From contig NC_056408.1 in assembly GCF_905147365.1 (NCBI RefSeq), positions 1 to 64,000 of the forward strand: a stretch of DNA of 64,000 nucleotides. Reading direction: 5' to 3'. This document shows, one piece after another, positions 7,462 through 16,512 of the stretch. This stretch comes from Aricia agestis (Eukaryota > Arthropoda > Insecta > Lepidoptera > Lycaenidae). How positions within the stretch are numbered: the stretch's first letter is position 1; every line of letters starts with the position of its first letter. The notes under the pieces are model-generated. The model searched no databases and had not been told where the DNA came from. It worked only from the letters and a program-made list of their open reading frames with translations. Both the position numbers and the translations under genes were made by a program.

Positions 7462-10400
7462 TTATGGCGGGACGTTGTTATCGCCATTGTTGGCACGACG
7501 CCTTCGCCTTGGCCGTCTTCTGGGGTCGAGCGCCTCCCTTTCTCTTATGCGCTCGGCCTCCTCTTTGGCGGAGATAACTTCTTCGGCGAAGTCTTCCACC
7601 GCTTTCCAATCCGGTTCGCTGCGCAGCAAGGCTCGCACCAATGCTGGCAGCGTGATGTCAAGTCCGATTGCGGCCGTGAGGGCCGCACGTTGTCTAATCC
7701 AGGAGGGACAGGCCGTCACGGTGTGAGCAGCCGTGTCCCTATCCGCGCCACAATGGTGACATCGTGTATCCTCCTCCCTTCCGGCGATCTCGCACAGGTA
7801 CCGACCGAAGCACCCGTGCCCGGTCAGCACCTGTGTGAGGCGGAATGAGAGAGCGCCAGATCTTCGTTCGAGCCACTCCTTAAGTACTGGGTGGACGGCC
7901 AGTACCAAGTCCACGCTGACCCGCGGCTCTGCCAGCCGCTCTTTCCACCTTTCAATGGCCCTTTCCTTCGCGTCGCTTCTCCACCGACGTACGGCGTCCG
8001 GTGGTGGGTTGCTTCCCACCGCGCGGACCTCTGCGCAACGCCAAAATACGTCGGCGAGAGCGCGCGCGTCCAGGTCCCAGGGTATGGCCCCCGCGAGCAG
8101 GCACGCCGCATCTTTTGAAATAGTGCGGTAGCCGCGGACGGCTCGAGTAGCCATCACCCTTTGTAATCTTGCCAGGGTAAGCTGGTTGCCCTTCTGCAGA
8201 CGATCCGCCCAGATCGGCGCCCCATACATGACCATGGAGCGCACGACGCCCATATACAATCGCCGGCAGCTGAGGCTCGGGCCTCCGAGGTTCGGGAGCA
8301 GCGAGGCCAGGGCTCCGGCTGATTTCGTCACTTTCGTCTGGAGCTTGTCAAAGTGCGCCTTAAACGTCCATCGGCTGTCCAGTACGAGACCCAGATACGT
8401 CATTGAAGGTGTGACGTTGATCTGGGTTCCACCGACTACGATCGCCAGTCCGGGGGGTGGACAATTCCTTGGCCCGTGAAAACAAATGGCCTCGGACTTC
8501 TCCAGCGCCACTGTTAGCCCCAGAGAGCGAATTTTGCGAACGGTCTGGGCGACGCCAGCCGTCGCTCGGATGACGGCTTCGCGATAGGTCTTAGCGCGGC
8601 TGATTGTACAGGTGTCGTCAGCATAGCACACCTCTTCAACTCCGGGCAGATTGGGGCCCGAGAGCACCGGGTCGTATCCGAAGTTCCACAGGCCCGGTCC
8701 CAGGGCCGATCCCTGTGGAACGCCGCAGTCCACGTCTTCTTCCTCCCACCCGGCCTGGGTTGGGTATTGCACCGAGCGTTCCGAAAGGTAGTCGCCGATG
8801 ATGATGCGCATGTATTTCGGAACGCCGTGCCGCCTAAGTCCCTCTTTGATGGTCGCCCAGGGCAGGGAGTTGAAGGCATTAGAAATGTCTAGAGACACGG
8901 CCAACACAACCCCACCACGGGAAACCTCCTCCTCTACGATATCACGTAGTCGCGCCACCGCGCCTATTGTGGATCTCCCTGAGCGAAACCCGTACTGGTT
9001 TTCGCTCAGGTTGGGCCCGACGGTCTCCAGGTGTTGGACGAGACGCGCTGCCAGGATCCTCTCCAGCACTTTGGCTATTTCATCCAGGAGCACAATAGGG
9101 CGGTACGCCGACGGCTGATCTTCAGCCCTTCCAGCCTTCCGTAACAGCACCAGCTTTCCCGTCTTCCATCGCCGCGGCACTCTACCCTGGACCAAACAGT
9201 TGGTCAAAGTGGTGAGTACACGCGGCTCCATCTCCTTCATGGTGAGAACCCAGACGCGTCCCGGGATGCCATCGAGGCCGGGAGCCGTATTCTTGAGGCC
9301 CATCCGGTGGACCGCCGCCGCCAACTCCGCCGATGTGACAGGCGGGATCTCCCCTTCGTCCTCAGAACTCTCATTCCGGTGGGTCGTCACGGGTGGACTC
9401 CACTCGGCCCCAGATGGAAAGAGGGCCGAGATAATCCTGTTACGGAGATCCGGTTCGAGAGTCTGGGTCAACGGTGCAGCCGCTGGGCGCAGTTTTTGGC
9501 GCACCCATTTATACGGCTTGCCCCAGGGATCGTCTTCTAGCGTCCGCAGCCATTCGTCCCATGCGTCCTGTTTTGCCTTCTTTATGGCGTCACGAAGAAC
9601 GGCGCAGGATGTTTTGTACACCTCGTAGAGGGCGTCCTCCTCCTGCTGGACTCTTCTGCGCCGTCTTCGATAACGCTTGTACCGGCGTCGTGTGGCCGTG
9701 CACTCCTTTTGCAGGTGGAACAGCTCGGGGCGCCACCAGTACGTCTGACGTCGCGGTCTGAACGGTCCCACTCTTGGCATTGCGGCGTCGCAAACATTGC
9801 GCATCGCCTCGTTGAGCCAGTCAGCGCACTCCGCGGCATCGTCCGAAGGGAGCGGCGCCCAGGACGCGACTATGGCTGCCTCTTCGAGGAGGTCACGATC
9901 CAGACGCTTCAAGGCCCATTTGGGGCCGCCACCGGATGAAATTGTGCGGCCCAGCTCCGACGCGTGTGCACGTACGTCGAAGCGAATGAACTTATGGTCC
10001 GAGAGCGTCTCCGTTTCCTCCTCCACCCGCCAGTTGGTGATTCGGCGGGCGTAATCGGTGCTGACCAGGGTCACGTCAACGATGGACCCTCCCTGTCTGC
10101 GGACACATGTGTTGACAGTGCCCCGGTTGGCGACCATAAGACCAGTGGAGGCCATCCAACTCTCGACCACGCGGCCTCTTGCGTCCGTAGCCGGAGAGCC
10201 CCATAGCGTAGATTTCGCGTTGAGGTCTCCGGCGACTATTGCAGAACCGGGCGCTCCGCTGATAAAGGCGGTCAACCGAAGCAGGAAGGCTTCGAATTCG
10301 GCTAAGGGCCTGTTGGGGGAGAAATAGACCCCCACAACGGTGAGGGCCCCCAGTCTGGAGACCACAAAGCCCCTTCCTCTAGTTGTTCTTCCGGATGATG

Positions 10401-10596
10401 GGGGAGACATTCTCGGTCCGAGGACCAAAGCGACCGTAGCGTCTGCATCACCGATCCAGTCGCTTCTGGAGAGAATACGGTACGGTTCCGATAGAAAGGC
10501 CAGGTCAATCGACCACTGTGCCATGCTCTGAACCAAGATGTCCTGCGCACGGGCGCAGTGGTTCAGATTGCCCTGTAGGAAGCGATGGGCAGCCGT
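7462..10596 (-). CDS. Pol (ORF2) of E2: AP-like endonuclease plus reverse transcriptase
   Basis: 1044 residues if read from the ACG at 10594-10596; an in-frame ATG at 10716 lies inside ORF1 and would give 1084. Numbering from that ATG: endonuclease 46-245 (FLQGNLNHC, SEPY 76-79, GDLNAKS 163-169, SDH 239-241); reverse transcriptase about 470-790 with LVLLRKAGR, VSLDISNAF (motif A Asp610), GVPQGSALGP (motif B), YADD 698-701 (motif C) and YLGLVLDSRW; C-terminal zinc finger C986-C989-H998-C1003. No RNase H domain. The layout and NLNHC-type start fit SART-like R1-clade enzymes that nick CCTAA repeats and prime reverse transcription there. All catalytic motifs are intact. Confidence 0.93.
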   Translation of the reverse strand, partial: TAAHRFLQGNLNHCARAQDILVQSMAQWSIDLAFLSEPYRILSRSDWIGDADATVALVLGPRMSPPSSGRTTRGRGFVVSRLGALTVVGVYFSPNRPLAEFEAFLLRLTAFISGAPGSAIVAGDLNAKSTLWGSPATDARGRVVESWMASTGLMVANRGTVNTCVRRQGGSIVDVTLVSTDYARRITNWRVEEETETLSDHKFIRFDVRAHASELGRTISSGGGPKWALKRLDRDLLEEAAIVASWAPLPSDDAAECADWLNEAMRNVCDAAMPRVGPFRPRRQTYWWRPELFHLQKECTATRRRYKRYRRRRRRVQQEEDALYEVYKTSCAVLRDAIKKAKQDAWDEWLRTLEDDPWGKPYKWVRQKLRPAAAPLTQTLEPDLRNRIISALFPSGAEWSPPVTTHRNESSEDEGEIPPVTSAELAAAVHRMGLKNTAPGLDGIPGRVWVLTMKEMEPRVLTTLTNCLVQGRVPRRWKTGKLVLLRKAGRAEDQPSAYRPIVLLDEIAKVLERILAARLVQHLETVGPNLSENQYGFRSGRSTIGAVARLRDIVEEEVSRGGVVLAVSLDISNAFNSLPWATIKEGLRRHGVPKYMRIIIGDYLSERSVQYPTQAGWEEEDVDCGVPQGSALGPGLWNFGYDPVLSGPNLPGVEEVCYADDTCTISRAKTYREAVIRATAGVAQTVRKIRSLGLTVALEKSEAICFHGPRNCPPPGLAIVVGGTQINVTPSMTYLGLVLDSRWTFKAHFDKLQTKVTKSAGALASLLPNLGGPSLSCRRLYMGVVRSMVMYGAPIWADRLQKGNQLTLARLQRVMATRAVRGYRTISKDAACLLAGAIPWDLDARALADVFWRCAEVRAVGSNPPPDAVRRWRSDAKERAIERWKERLAEPRVSVDLVLAVHPVLKEWLERRSGALSFRLTQVLTGHGCFGRYLCEIAGREEDTRCHHCGADRDTAAHTVTACPSWIRQRAALTAAIGLDITLPALVRALLRSEPDWKAVEDFAEEVISAKEEAERIREREALDPRRRPRRRRRANNGDNNVPP

Positions 10597-10598
10597 TA
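10594..10598 (-). promoter_or_regulatory. UAACG stop-start overlap joining ORF1 and ORF2 in E2
   Basis: ORF1 stops with TAA (10596-10598) whose last A begins ACG (10594-10596), in frame with ORF2 and followed by G. Position and frame match the UAAUG stop-start of Bombyx SART1, with ACG in place of AUG. Confidence 0.6.
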
Positions 10599-12986
10599 TT
10601 GAGCTTCCATCGGGGCCGCACCGGTTCCGGAGCCCGCCGTAGTTGGAGTGGCAGGTTCCTGGGACTCGTGGCTCTTTTTTGAGCTCTTCCTCTTCTTTGA
10701 TGCGGGTTTGCCGCATTTGCTGCTGCCGACGCTATGGTCGGCCGGCTTCCCGTTTGCCTCGCAAAGTGCGCAGTGCGGCAAATTCTCGCACTGTGCCGCT
10801 GAGTGGTCCGGCCGGCCGCAGCGGAAGCACAGCTGACTGCGGTCGACCTCCTTTGGACAGGTCGCTCGGGTGTGCCCGGTCTCGTGGCACTTGTAGCACC
10901 TCATGGGGCGCGCGGACAGAAGCACCACCCGCACCACGGTCCACCCAACATAGATCTTGTTGTTGGGTGTCGAAATCTTTTTGGCAGCTTCGACCGGGCA
11001 CTTTACCCACGCCGAGCCGCGACCGTTTCGTCCTCGCCGTATCTCTCCGACCTTCACGTCATTAGCAGAGCAGCCGCCAGGTTTGGCTATCGCCTCCGCT
11101 ATCTCTGCTGCTGTAGCCGTGTCATCCAGCCCCAGAATGCGCAGTTCTGCGCACTTTTGGGGTCTGGAGATGCGGACTTCTGCTGCGTCCATGACCTCCC
11201 TCAGTTTTTGGGCGAGGGCGTCCGCTTTTTCATTGAAGCCTGTGCCGGAGACCTCGTACATGCGGGCTCCGGTCACGGCCTGCTTGAACTTGACGGACGG
11301 GATTTCCATTGCCATCAGGTCAATGTTCTGCTTGGCTTTGTCCATGACTGTCTTGTAGGACACGCCTCGTTCTGCTGCACCGTCCTGCAGCGTGATGACG
11401 ACTGCTGCAGTCTTGGGCGCGCGCAGTTTCCCATTCTTCCTTTTCTTCCTCTTTTTAGGCAGTGTCCTCTTCTGCTCTTCCACCTTTTTCTGCACCTTTC
11501 CCTTCCTCTTCACAACTTCCGTCCACGTCTGTGAAGGAGCGGGACCCTGCGCTGCTGGTGTTGGTGCAGCTTCGCGTCTCGACGCAGCTGCTTCTACGGC
11601 AGCTGCAGATTTCTTTGCCTTCTTTTTCTTCTTTTGAGCCGGACCAGGATTCAGTGGTGGCATCAATGTCGATACCGCTGGTTCCGGCTCAGTCCTTTGT
11701 TGCGGTGGTTCTGCAGATGTTGGAGCAGACCCTGCGCTCTCGTTTCTTTTGTCAGCGGCAAGCGGTGGGCGCAGACGCGGGGCTGGGAGAAGACGGGTCT
11801 CCAAAGCCTCCAGTCGTGCGTCCAGCCGTGCGCTAGACAGGGAGACCGCCTCCCGTACCGCCCGCGCCATTATCTCTTCGATGTTGGACGGAGGGGCAGC
11901 CTGTGGTCGTAGATTTAGGAGCTCGCGTTTAACGATCGCGAGCTCTTCTTTCAATTCCGTGACTTCTCTGGAGAGGCGTTTGTTAGCCGTCTCCAGAGCT
12001 CTTGTTTCCTCAGAGGTGGAATGACTGAGGAGGGCCGCGCATGACTCTCGAATTACGAGTACGGCGTCTTTGAGAGCTTTCACGTAAGGTCCGCTCAAGT
12101 TTTTTGACGTTTTGGCCACTTTGGTGATAGAGTCCAGGCCCTCAGTTATCTGGGAGCCCAGTTTCGCCCTAGTGACCATGTCATCCTCTCCCATCATCAC
12201 GTCTGATATGTAGGAGGACACCGACAGACGCTGTGAACGCAACTCTCGGAGCCTCTTTGCCTCTTCCAGAATTTCGTGTTCGGCGTCGGCCTTTTTGGTT
12301 TCCCGCTGGAGGGCGAGATTGTCCATTTTGCCCTTAGCCACGTAGTCACCGGTAGTTGGCGGCCTGCCCCTTCCGCGCTTATTACCCTTCGGGGGGGCCG
12401 CATTCTTGTCCTTGTCCGAGTCGGACTCTTCCACTTCGCTTCCCCGCCTCTTCCGGAAGCGTCGCTTCAGCCGTTCCAACTCCTCCTCCCGACCCTGAGA
12501 GGCGGCAGTTTCGTTGCCGCTCATTGGATCGTCTGAGGTTCCTTCGTCTGTTCCGAAGAATTTACTGACAACGGGCATAGGTGTTGCAACCCGTGTCATG
12601 CCTTCGAGTTCAGCCAATCGTTCCAGCTGAACGATCGGAGTCCTTATTGGGCGCTTATGGTCGTCGGTTTTGGGGGCAGAGGGGCCCCCGGGAGTGGCCG
12701 TTAAGCCCGTTTCCGTTGCGGTTATGTGCACCGGTCTCGGATTAACGTGCGCCGTAGTCGTCGTTGCAGCCAAATCATTAAGCAAATCAGTGTCCTCATT
12801 CGTGCGAGAGTCGTCGGTTACTGAACGGGCATTGCGCCCGCCAGCTAACGAATTTGTGCCCACCCCGTAGTACGAAGGGCAGACCTCCGCCGTGGCAGCG
12901 GCGGAGGTGTGGGATTCCCCATTTCTGAGACCCACCCGGAGACCATTATCAAATTCGTGTGCTTCCATTATCAAAAGGGTGCTCAT
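10596..12986 (-). CDS. Gag (ORF1) of Gag-Pol element E2
   Basis: 796 residues from Met 12986; a second Met six residues on is an alternative. The N-terminal GLRNGESHTS motif matches the GES motif of all other Gags here. An AT-hook-like KRGRGRPPTTG, a helical mid-region, a conserved RLLPAPRLRPPLAAD, a Lys-rich tract and an RRM-like region follow in the same order as in the Gag-only proteins. Three zinc knuckles close the protein: CYKCHETGHTRATC, CFRCGRPDHSAAQC and a CX2CX8HX6C. It likely binds element RNA and carries it to telomeres. It differs from the E9 copy mainly by lacking three residues near the middle. Confidence 0.92.
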   Translation of the reverse strand: MSTLLIMEAHEFDNGLRVGLRNGESHTSAAATAEVCPSYYGVGTNSLAGGRNARSVTDDSRTNEDTDLLNDLAATTTTAHVNPRPVHITATETGLTATPGGPSAPKTDDHKRPIRTPIVQLERLAELEGMTRVATPMPVVSKFFGTDEGTSDDPMSGNETAASQGREEELERLKRRFRKRRGSEVEESDSDKDKNAAPPKGNKRGRGRPPTTGDYVAKGKMDNLALQRETKKADAEHEILEEAKRLRELRSQRLSVSSYISDVMMGEDDMVTRAKLGSQITEGLDSITKVAKTSKNLSGPYVKALKDAVLVIRESCAALLSHSTSEETRALETANKRLSREVTELKEELAIVKRELLNLRPQAAPPSNIEEIMARAVREAVSLSSARLDARLEALETRLLPAPRLRPPLAADKRNESAGSAPTSAEPPQQRTEPEPAVSTLMPPLNPGPAQKKKKKAKKSAAAVEAAASRREAAPTPAAQGPAPSQTWTEVVKRKGKVQKKVEEQKRTLPKKRKKRKNGKLRAPKTAAVVITLQDGAAERGVSYKTVMDKAKQNIDLMAMEIPSVKFKQAVTGARMYEVSGTGFNEKADALAQKLREVMDAAEVRISRPQKCAELRILGLDDTATAAEIAEAIAKPGGCSANDVKVGEIRRGRNGRGSAWVKCPVEAAKKISTPNNKIYVGWTVVRVVLLSARPMRCYKCHETGHTRATCPKEVDRSQLCFRCGRPDHSAAQCENLPHCALCEANGKPADHSVGSSKCGKPASKKRKSSKKSHESQEPATPTTAGSGTGAAPMEAQ

Positions 12987-13374
12987 TAGGGTTGAGCGGA
13001 ACCCGTGGCCAACAACAAAATAGAGAGCGTCCTAGCGGCAAAGTCACCCACTTGCCATGCAGCCTATTGCGGGACAGGGCGTAGGCTTGGGGGCTGTAAA
13101 GAGGCCCATCCATCATCAATCACACACACAAACAAGACAAAATTGTAGAGTGTATAGGAAGGAATAAATACAAGGAAAAATAGAGAAGTAAAGATGGTGA
13201 AAAAGAGAATAATAAATGTAACATAACGAACAAAACAAGAAAGCTAATATAAACGAGAGAAAGATAGAGAAAGACCGGCGTTCAGCCATCCTGAGTACCT
13301 CACCCCGTGTAAAAGGTGGGGTGGCGTACCCAGGCGCCCAGGGACACGAACGTGGACGGACCGGTATCGCACCC

Positions 13375-13533
13375 AACCTAACCTAACCTAACCTAACCTA
13401 ACCTAACCTAACCTAACCTAACCTAACCTAACCTAACCTAACCTAACCTAACCTAACCTAACCTAACCTAACCTAACCTAACCTAACCTAACCTAACCTA
13501 ACCTAACCTAACCTAACCTAACCTAACCTAACC
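13375..13533. repeat. Telomeric (CCTAA)n array between E2 and E3
   Basis: About 32 perfect units between the 5' end of E2 and the poly(T) of E3. Confidence 0.95.
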
Positions 13534-16503
13534 TTTTTTTTTTTTTTTTTTTTTTTAGGAGGGGAAATGCATTACGCATCCCCCGCCCCCTCGGGGGAAG
13601 GGGCGGGGGTATGTGGGACTCCCTACTCGAGGTTTACCCACTAAAACCCCCCCAGCCCTCCGTCACGCGCCTAGTGCGGGAGGGACGGGAAACCGCGGAG
13701 CGACTACAACTCCGCCCCTCCCCGCGCGCAGCCGCAACCGGCACCTTCTTCAAGCGGCTTGAGCCGCGTACCTCACCGAGAGCCCCCCGGGCTATAGGGG
13801 GGCTGTCTTCTCGGGACCCATACTGTGGGCGGGATCCCCCGAACACCGCCCACGGGTCTAGGCGTCCGTCTCCATTCGGGCGGGAGCGGGCGTGGCCCGC
13901 GCGCCTTTAGGTCTCGACTTTTTGTGTCGAGCCTTTTTGGTCGGCGCCTTGTCTTCTCCGGGGGCCGGCTTTGATGTAGATGGGCATCTACCCAGCTCGT
14001 GCCCCCTTTCGGCCCTGCCAGCGGCCTCGCACAGGGCGCAGTTTGGTGTTGCAGCCCCGCACTCCGCCGCCTTGTGCCCCGGTTCCCCGCACCGAAAACA
14101 AGTCCGGCTACGGTCCACCGGGCACTGGCACTTGGCAGCCACGTGGCCGGTGTCCTGGCAGCGGAAGCAGCGCGTCGGCCTCGCGGCCAGCAACGCCACC
14201 CTCGCCGACACCCAACCAATACGCAACCGCCCAGAGCTCGAGAGCTTCTTAGCGGCCGCGACTGGAAGGCGGACCCAACACGATCCGTCCCCCCGTGGCC
14301 CCTCTCTAATCGGCCCTACCCGGACATCGCCGGCCAGGCACTCCCCTTCAAGTGCGACCGCTTCCATGATTTCGGCGGCCGTCACAGAGTCGTCAAGGCC
14401 GGCGATGCGCATCTCCGCGCAAGCAGCTGGCCGCCCGACTTTCACTTCCTGAGGCAGGACTGTCTTCAGCCTCGCGGCAAAGGCGTCCGCCTTCTTCTCT
14501 GCGCCCTCACCGGCGATAGTGAGGAGGCGCCCTCCAGTTCGGGCCCGGCGGAAGCGGACTTGCGGAATATCGAACTCCGCGATGTTCACCGCCCGCCGGG
14601 CCGTCTCAAGTGCCTTGGCGTACGTCAAGCCCGCCTTCACGGCCGACTCTTCAATGGTGAGAGCGACGGCCGCGGTGGCGGGGACGCGAAGCCTTGGCTT
14701 TCTCTTCTTCTTCGGGGCGGCTGTAGATGGTGTAGCCACCCCTTTCTTCTTCTTGCCCTTTGAACCTACCGTGGTCCATGGGGCCCCAGTACGAGGGGAG
14801 CTGGTGTTCGCTCCCCCTTGTGTCGCTTCCAGAGCGGCCATCGACGGCCGCTTCTTCTTCCGGCCCTTCTTGGCCTTGGGCGCCTCAGGCGCGGCAGGGG
14901 CCTCTTGCGGGGCCTCTGCAGCGGCTGGCTGCCGTGTCTTCTTTGGGGCCGGTTTCCCCTTGGCCTTCTGCTTCGGGGTCCCCGGCGTCTCTTCCGGTGG
15001 TTTCTCAACGCTTTCGACGGCAGTTGGAGTGATGCTCCGATCTCTGTCCGCCGCGAGCGGAGGTCTCAGTCGAGGCTCTGGAAGGAGCCGACTCTCTAGT
15101 CCGGCCAGCCGAGCGTTCAGCATGTTGCTGAAGGTCTCTACGTTAGAGCGAGAGACCTCAGACAACAGCTGGCGCATGTCCTGCTCGGCCGGCTTCAATA
15201 CTTTTTGACGTAGCGCCTCTAACTCCTTGCGCATGGACTCCACTTCCTGTTGGAGCCGCGCATTCTGAGCTTCGAGGGCTCGTATCTCCTCCGTCGCTCC
15301 GCGGTTCTTCATAGCGGCGACGGTAGTGCGTATATCACTGACCGCCTCCTTCAGAAGACGTTGGAATGTCCCCTTCAGGTTGTTCGACTTCGCTGCAACC
15401 ATGGAGATCGTTCCCAGCGAAGTCTCAACACATTGGGCCAGAGCGTGGATGGTCTGCTCTGGCCTGTCTTCTTCCATGGGGGCGGGGCTCGCGAGGAGCG
15501 AAGAGCGCGTCTCCCGCGCCGCCCTGGCCGCCTCGGCTACCTCTTCCTCCGCGCGGAGTCGAAGGGCCTCCTCCTTCTCTCTATTCAGGTCGGCCTGCGC
15601 CTTCGCCAGACCGACATATTGTCCAGTCGTTGGCGGGCGGCCGCGTCCTCTCTTGGCTTTTGGCACGGCCCCTTTGCTGAGGGGCGGTGTCACGTCGTCG
15701 TCAGAGCGCCTCTTACGGCGCGTCTTCTCCGAGAGTGCGGGCAAGCCCTCGGAGTCCAGCGATATGCCAGACATCTCACTGGAGTCCGAGAGCCAGTCCT
15801 CGCTGTCACATCCGGGATAGTCTCGTCCATGTTGGGAGACTCGACCACGAGGGGAGTCTCTACCAATGTCGTCTTTTCCGGTGCTTGGAGGCGGCATTTT
15901 CACGTCGCGTGTCAAGAGGACACGCGGCAGATCCTTGTCGCCTCTCAGCTTCTTCTTCTGCATCAACTTCAGCATCCGCTCAACGCCGTTGGGCTGCGGC
16001 TGACTGAAGTCGATGTCCTCGTCCGTTAGAAGCTCCGCCACCGGCGCGGTAATGGGCGCCGGCTTCGGGCTGTCGCGCTTCTTCGCGCTGTCACTTCCTC
16101 CTCCTCCTAACGCCGCCAAAATGGCCCTCTGTCTCGCCGCTTTAGCGGCCTCCTCTTCCTTCTTCACCGCCTTAGCGGCCCCCTCGTCCTTCCTCGCATT
16201 AGTTGGCCCCTCCGTATACACGGGCCGGCCACCGTCCGAAGACGGCGCATGGGATTCTCCGGCTCCTGAGGAGCCGGGACCCACCCGGAGAATACTTTGC
16301 CTAATACGATCTGCCATCATTCTCAAAACTCCGACACCCCGGGTCGCGGGCCCTTTCGTCACACTGTGGGCGCAGCCAAACACACACACAAACACTCGCC
16401 CATACCGGCGTTCAGCCACCCCTCCCGTGTCACCGTGAAAACGCTCACGATGGCACGGGGGAGGTGCCCAGGGACACGACGTGGACGGACCGGTATCGCC
16501 CCC
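13534..16503 (-). mobile_element. E3: Gag-only element with the short 5' UTR (group A)
   Basis: Poly(A) 23 (13534-13556), ORF 13858-16320, 5' end at 16503. Its 5' UTR differs from that of E1: the pyrimidine-rich stretch is absent and an imperfect hairpin (arms CCCGTG and CACGGG, near 16420-16460) sits before the shared GGGACACG..GGTATCGCCCCC end. E4, E7, E10 and E15 share this version. Confidence 0.92.
13858..16320 (-). CDS. Gag (ORF1) of Gag-only element E3
   Basis: About 820 residues from the Met-Met pair at 16320; the frame is open to a Met at 16419, but that extension is translated 5' UTR. The N-terminus carries LRVGPGSSGAGESHAPSS, a variant of the GES motif. It shares with E1 the AT-hook-like motif, coiled coils, Lys-rich tract, RRM-like region and three zinc knuckles; the tail ends METDA. 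An Ala/Lys/Glu-rich helical insert near the N-terminus (AAKAVKKEEEAAKAARQ) sets it apart. The 3' fragment E13 is a near-identical truncated copy, and the 5' half of E7 has the same origin. Confidence 0.9.
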   Translation of the reverse strand: MMADRIRQSILRVGPGSSGAGESHAPSSDGGRPVYTEGPTNARKDEGAAKAVKKEEEAAKAARQRAILAALGGGGSDSAKKRDSPKPAPITAPVAELLTDEDIDFSQPQPNGVERMLKLMQKKKLRGDKDLPRVLLTRDVKMPPPSTGKDDIGRDSPRGRVSQHGRDYPGCDSEDWLSDSSEMSGISLDSEGLPALSEKTRRKRRSDDDVTPPLSKGAVPKAKRGRGRPPTTGQYVGLAKAQADLNREKEEALRLRAEEEVAEAARAARETRSSLLASPAPMEEDRPEQTIHALAQCVETSLGTISMVAAKSNNLKGTFQRLLKEAVSDIRTTVAAMKNRGATEEIRALEAQNARLQQEVESMRKELEALRQKVLKPAEQDMRQLLSEVSRSNVETFSNMLNARLAGLESRLLPEPRLRPPLAADRDRSITPTAVESVEKPPEETPGTPKQKAKGKPAPKKTRQPAAAEAPQEAPAAPEAPKAKKGRKKKRPSMAALEATQGGANTSSPRTGAPWTTVGSKGKKKKGVATPSTAAPKKKRKPRLRVPATAAVALTIEESAVKAGLTYAKALETARRAVNIAEFDIPQVRFRRARTGGRLLTIAGEGAEKKADAFAARLKTVLPQEVKVGRPAACAEMRIAGLDDSVTAAEIMEAVALEGECLAGDVRVGPIREGPRGDGSCWVRLPVAAAKKLSSSGRLRIGWVSARVALLAARPTRCFRCQDTGHVAAKCQCPVDRSRTCFRCGEPGHKAAECGAATPNCALCEAAGRAERGHELGRCPSTSKPAPGEDKAPTKKARHKKSRPKGARATPAPARMETDA

Positions 16504-16512
16504 AACCTAACC
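16498..16512. repeat. Target-site duplication of E4, left copy
   Basis: GCCCCCAACCTAACC, made of the last six bases of E3 and nine of telomeric repeat, is repeated at 19291-19305 on the other side of E4. Confidence 0.75.

Larger units (their letters stand above)
7036..13374 (-). mobile_element. SART-like: E2: full-length Gag-Pol SART-like telomeric element (family 1)
   Basis: 6.3 kb with poly(A) 36 (7036-7071), 3' UTR 7072-7461, ORF2 7462-10596, ORF1 10596-12986 and 5' UTR 12987-13374. Its 5' end reads GGGTGCG instead of the usual GGGGGCG. It is nearly identical over its whole length to E9 (29391-35782), but flanks and tail length differ. Both ORFs are open, so it is potentially active and able to serve the Gag-only elements in trans. 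Confidence 0.93.

Noticed and set aside
7462..10596. RNase H domain in ORF2
   Set aside because: After RT only the C-terminal CCHC region is visible; no RNase H-like Asp/Glu motif series seen, in line with this clade.
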